Part shown: positions 37,050-38,377 of the stretch, piece by piece
Numbering within the stretch: the first letter of the stretch is position 1
How the letters are laid out: the number at the start of each line of letters is the position of its first letter
Program-made: the position numbers and the translations under genes
Notes under the pieces: model-generated
What the model was told of the DNA's origin: nothing
Database searches by the model: none
The model's input: only the letters and a program-made list of their open reading frames with translations
Assembly (NCBI GenBank): GCA_001801105.1
Contig: MGWS01000002.1
Coordinates: 1-38,377 of the forward strand
DNA length: 38,377 nt
Direction: 5' to 3'
From: Gallionellales bacterium GWA2_60_18
GTDB taxonomy: Bacteria; Pseudomonadota; Gammaproteobacteria; Burkholderiales; Gallionellaceae

Positions 37050-38147
37050 ATGCAAGAAGACATCATCTACATCCCGTATGACCATCCCGACGCCGCGCAA
37101 TCAGGGTGCGCCACGGTGCAGGCGTGGGCCAGGGTGCCGCGCGAACCCGATGTGCAGGAAAGGCATGAGCTGATCGCGCGCATCAAGCGCATGCTCAAGG
37201 AACAGGATGCCGTGCTGGTGGCGCATTACTACGTGCATCCGGATTTGCAGGATCTGGCCGAGGAGACTGGCGGCATCGTGTCCGACTCGCTCGACATGGC
37301 GAACTTCGGCCACCGCCATCCGGCCAAGACCATCGTGGTCGCAGGCGTGCGCTTCATGGGCGAGACCGCCAAGATACTCAACCCCGAAAAGCGTGTGCTG
37401 ATGCCGGAGCTGGCGGCGGAATGCTCGCTCGACCTCGGCTGCCCTGCGGATGAATTCGCCGCCTTCTGCGACGCGCATCCCGACCGCACCGTGGTGGTGT
37501 ACGCCAACACCAGCGCGGCGGTAAAGGCGCGCGCCGACTGGATGGTGACCAGCTCGATCGCGCTGCCGGTGGTGAAACATCTCAAGGAACAGGGCAAGAA
37601 GATACTGTGGGCACCGGACCGGCATCTGGGCGGCTACATCCAGGAGCAGACCGGCGCGGACATGCTGCTGTGGCAGGGCTCGTGCGTGGTGCACGACGAA
37701 TACAAGGCGCAGGAACTGATCGAGCTGAAGGCGCAGCATCCGCTGGCCAAAGTGCTGGTGCATCCCGAGTCGCCGCGCGCGGTGGTCAAACTGGCCGACG
37801 TGGTCGGCTCCACCACCCAGATCATCAAGGCATCGCAACGGCTCGACGCGCCCGAATTCATCGTCGCCACCGACAACGGCATCCTGCACAAGATGCGCGC
37901 CCTGTCGCCGCACAAGGTCTTCATCGAAGCGCCCACCGCCGGGGTCGGCGCGACCTGCACCAGTTGCAGCCACTGCCCGTGGATGGCGATGAACGGCCTG
38001 CGCAACCTGGCGGAAGTGCTGGAGACAGGGAAGAACGAGATACATGTCGATCCGGCGATCATCCCGCGCGCGGTGCTGCCGATCAAACGCATGCTGGATT
38101 TTGCCAAGCAGATTGAGATGCCAACTAGCGGTATCGGGAACGCCTGA
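37050..38147 (+). CDS. nadA: Quinolinate synthase A
   Basis: 365 residues. NadA joins iminoaspartate and dihydroxyacetone phosphate to quinolinate, the precursor of NAD. The [4Fe-4S] ligands are Cys125 (LAAECSLD), Cys212 (GSCVVHDEY) and one of the CTSCSHC cysteines, probably Cys309. The N-terminal half has [17 protein letters not shown] and [12 protein letters not shown]. An ATG at 37050 follows GGGGGATAACTGGAACAA, in part from the repeat. No nadB or nadC is nearby. Confidence 0.96.
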   Translation: MQEDIIYIPYDHPDAAQSGCATVQAWARVPREPDVQERHELIARIKRMLKEQDAVLVAHYYVHPDLQDLAEETGGIVSDSLDMANFGHRHPAKTIVVAGVRFMGETAKILNPEKRVLMPELAAECSLDLGCPADEFAAFCDAHPDRTVVVYANTSAAVKARADWMVTSSIALPVVKHLKEQGKKILWAPDRHLGGYIQEQTGADMLLWQGSCVVHDEYKAQELIELKAQHPLAKVLVHPESPRAVVKLADVVGSTTQIIKASQRLDAPEFIVATDNGILHKMRALSPHKVFIEAPTAGVGATCTSCSHCPWMAMNGLRNLAEVLETGKNEIHVDPAIIPRAVLPIKRMLDFAKQIEMPTSGIGNA

Positions 38148-38377
38148 TAAGCGGTATTTCTAATGGCGGAAAGATTCGCTCAATCTGTTGCATCCACCGG
38201 TTGAATCCAAGGCCAAAACCAGATATTCGGTGAGGTATAAGTGGGAACATGAATGTCGCTTTATTGATAACCAATTCGGTTTAAGGCATGATGTGACCTG
38301 CCCCCCGTAGCCCTACCATCAATCAGTAGTAAAGCCCTTGGGTTGCGAGCTTAAACTATTTCACTGCTCTGTTGTGT
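38148..38377. other. Window right edge, no gene recognised; possible IS end
   Basis: No convincing open frame, RNA or terminator is seen in these 230 bases. From 38294 the text TGACCTGCCCCCCG resembles the outer ends of some IS3-family insertion sequences, but the window stops 84 bases later and no transposase is visible. Confidence 0.25.

Overview
The window looks like the chromosome of a betaproteobacterium, most likely a member of the Nitrosomonadales/Gallionellaceae (iron-oxidiser) type. This rests on the unbroken tuf-S10-spc-alpha ribosomal super-operon, a cysteine-rich zinc-type S4, a betaproteobacterial porin, the fmdB-DUF502-aspS gene order and moderately high GC. The assignment is by gene content and remembered protein sequences, not by a search.

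Positions 1-14034 hold the end of tuf followed by 29 genes, rpsJ to rplQ, all on the plus strand and mostly overlapping or separated by a few bases. Internal promoters are visible before rpsJ, rplN and rpsM, and a strong intrinsic terminator closes the run. Positions 14073-19753 hold cysK (plus), then uvrA, mnmA, a nudJ-like Nudix gene and tRNA-Leu(CAA), all on the minus strand. Positions 19774-26078 hold queA, tgt, yajC, secD, secF and dedA on the plus strand: queuosine synthesis feeding into the accessory part of the Sec translocon, as in many proteobacteria. A glycine-zipper protein gene follows at 26171-26806.

Positions 26897-32102 (minus) form a phosphate-uptake block: porin, pstS, pstC, pstA and pstB, with PhoB-box-like sites before pstS, pstC and possibly the porin, a terminator between pstS and pstC, and a short relic of a second pstB 3' end. 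Positions 32390-38147 (plus) run fmdB-like, DUF502, aspS (residues of the non-discriminating type), a secreted guanyl-specific RNase with its barstar-like inhibitor, nudB, a DUF559 endonuclease-fold gene and nadA.

The backbone is ordinary housekeeping. The unusual layer is a set of palindromic repeats in three families. They supply C-terminal codons to queA and nudB, ribosome-binding sites to tgt and probably the DUF559 gene, split secD from secF, and flank the DUF559 gene as 35-bp exact direct repeats. The DUF559 gene with its flanking repeats, resembling the arrangement of REP elements with their RAYT transposases, is the best candidate for an undescribed system. The RNase/barstar pair is second.
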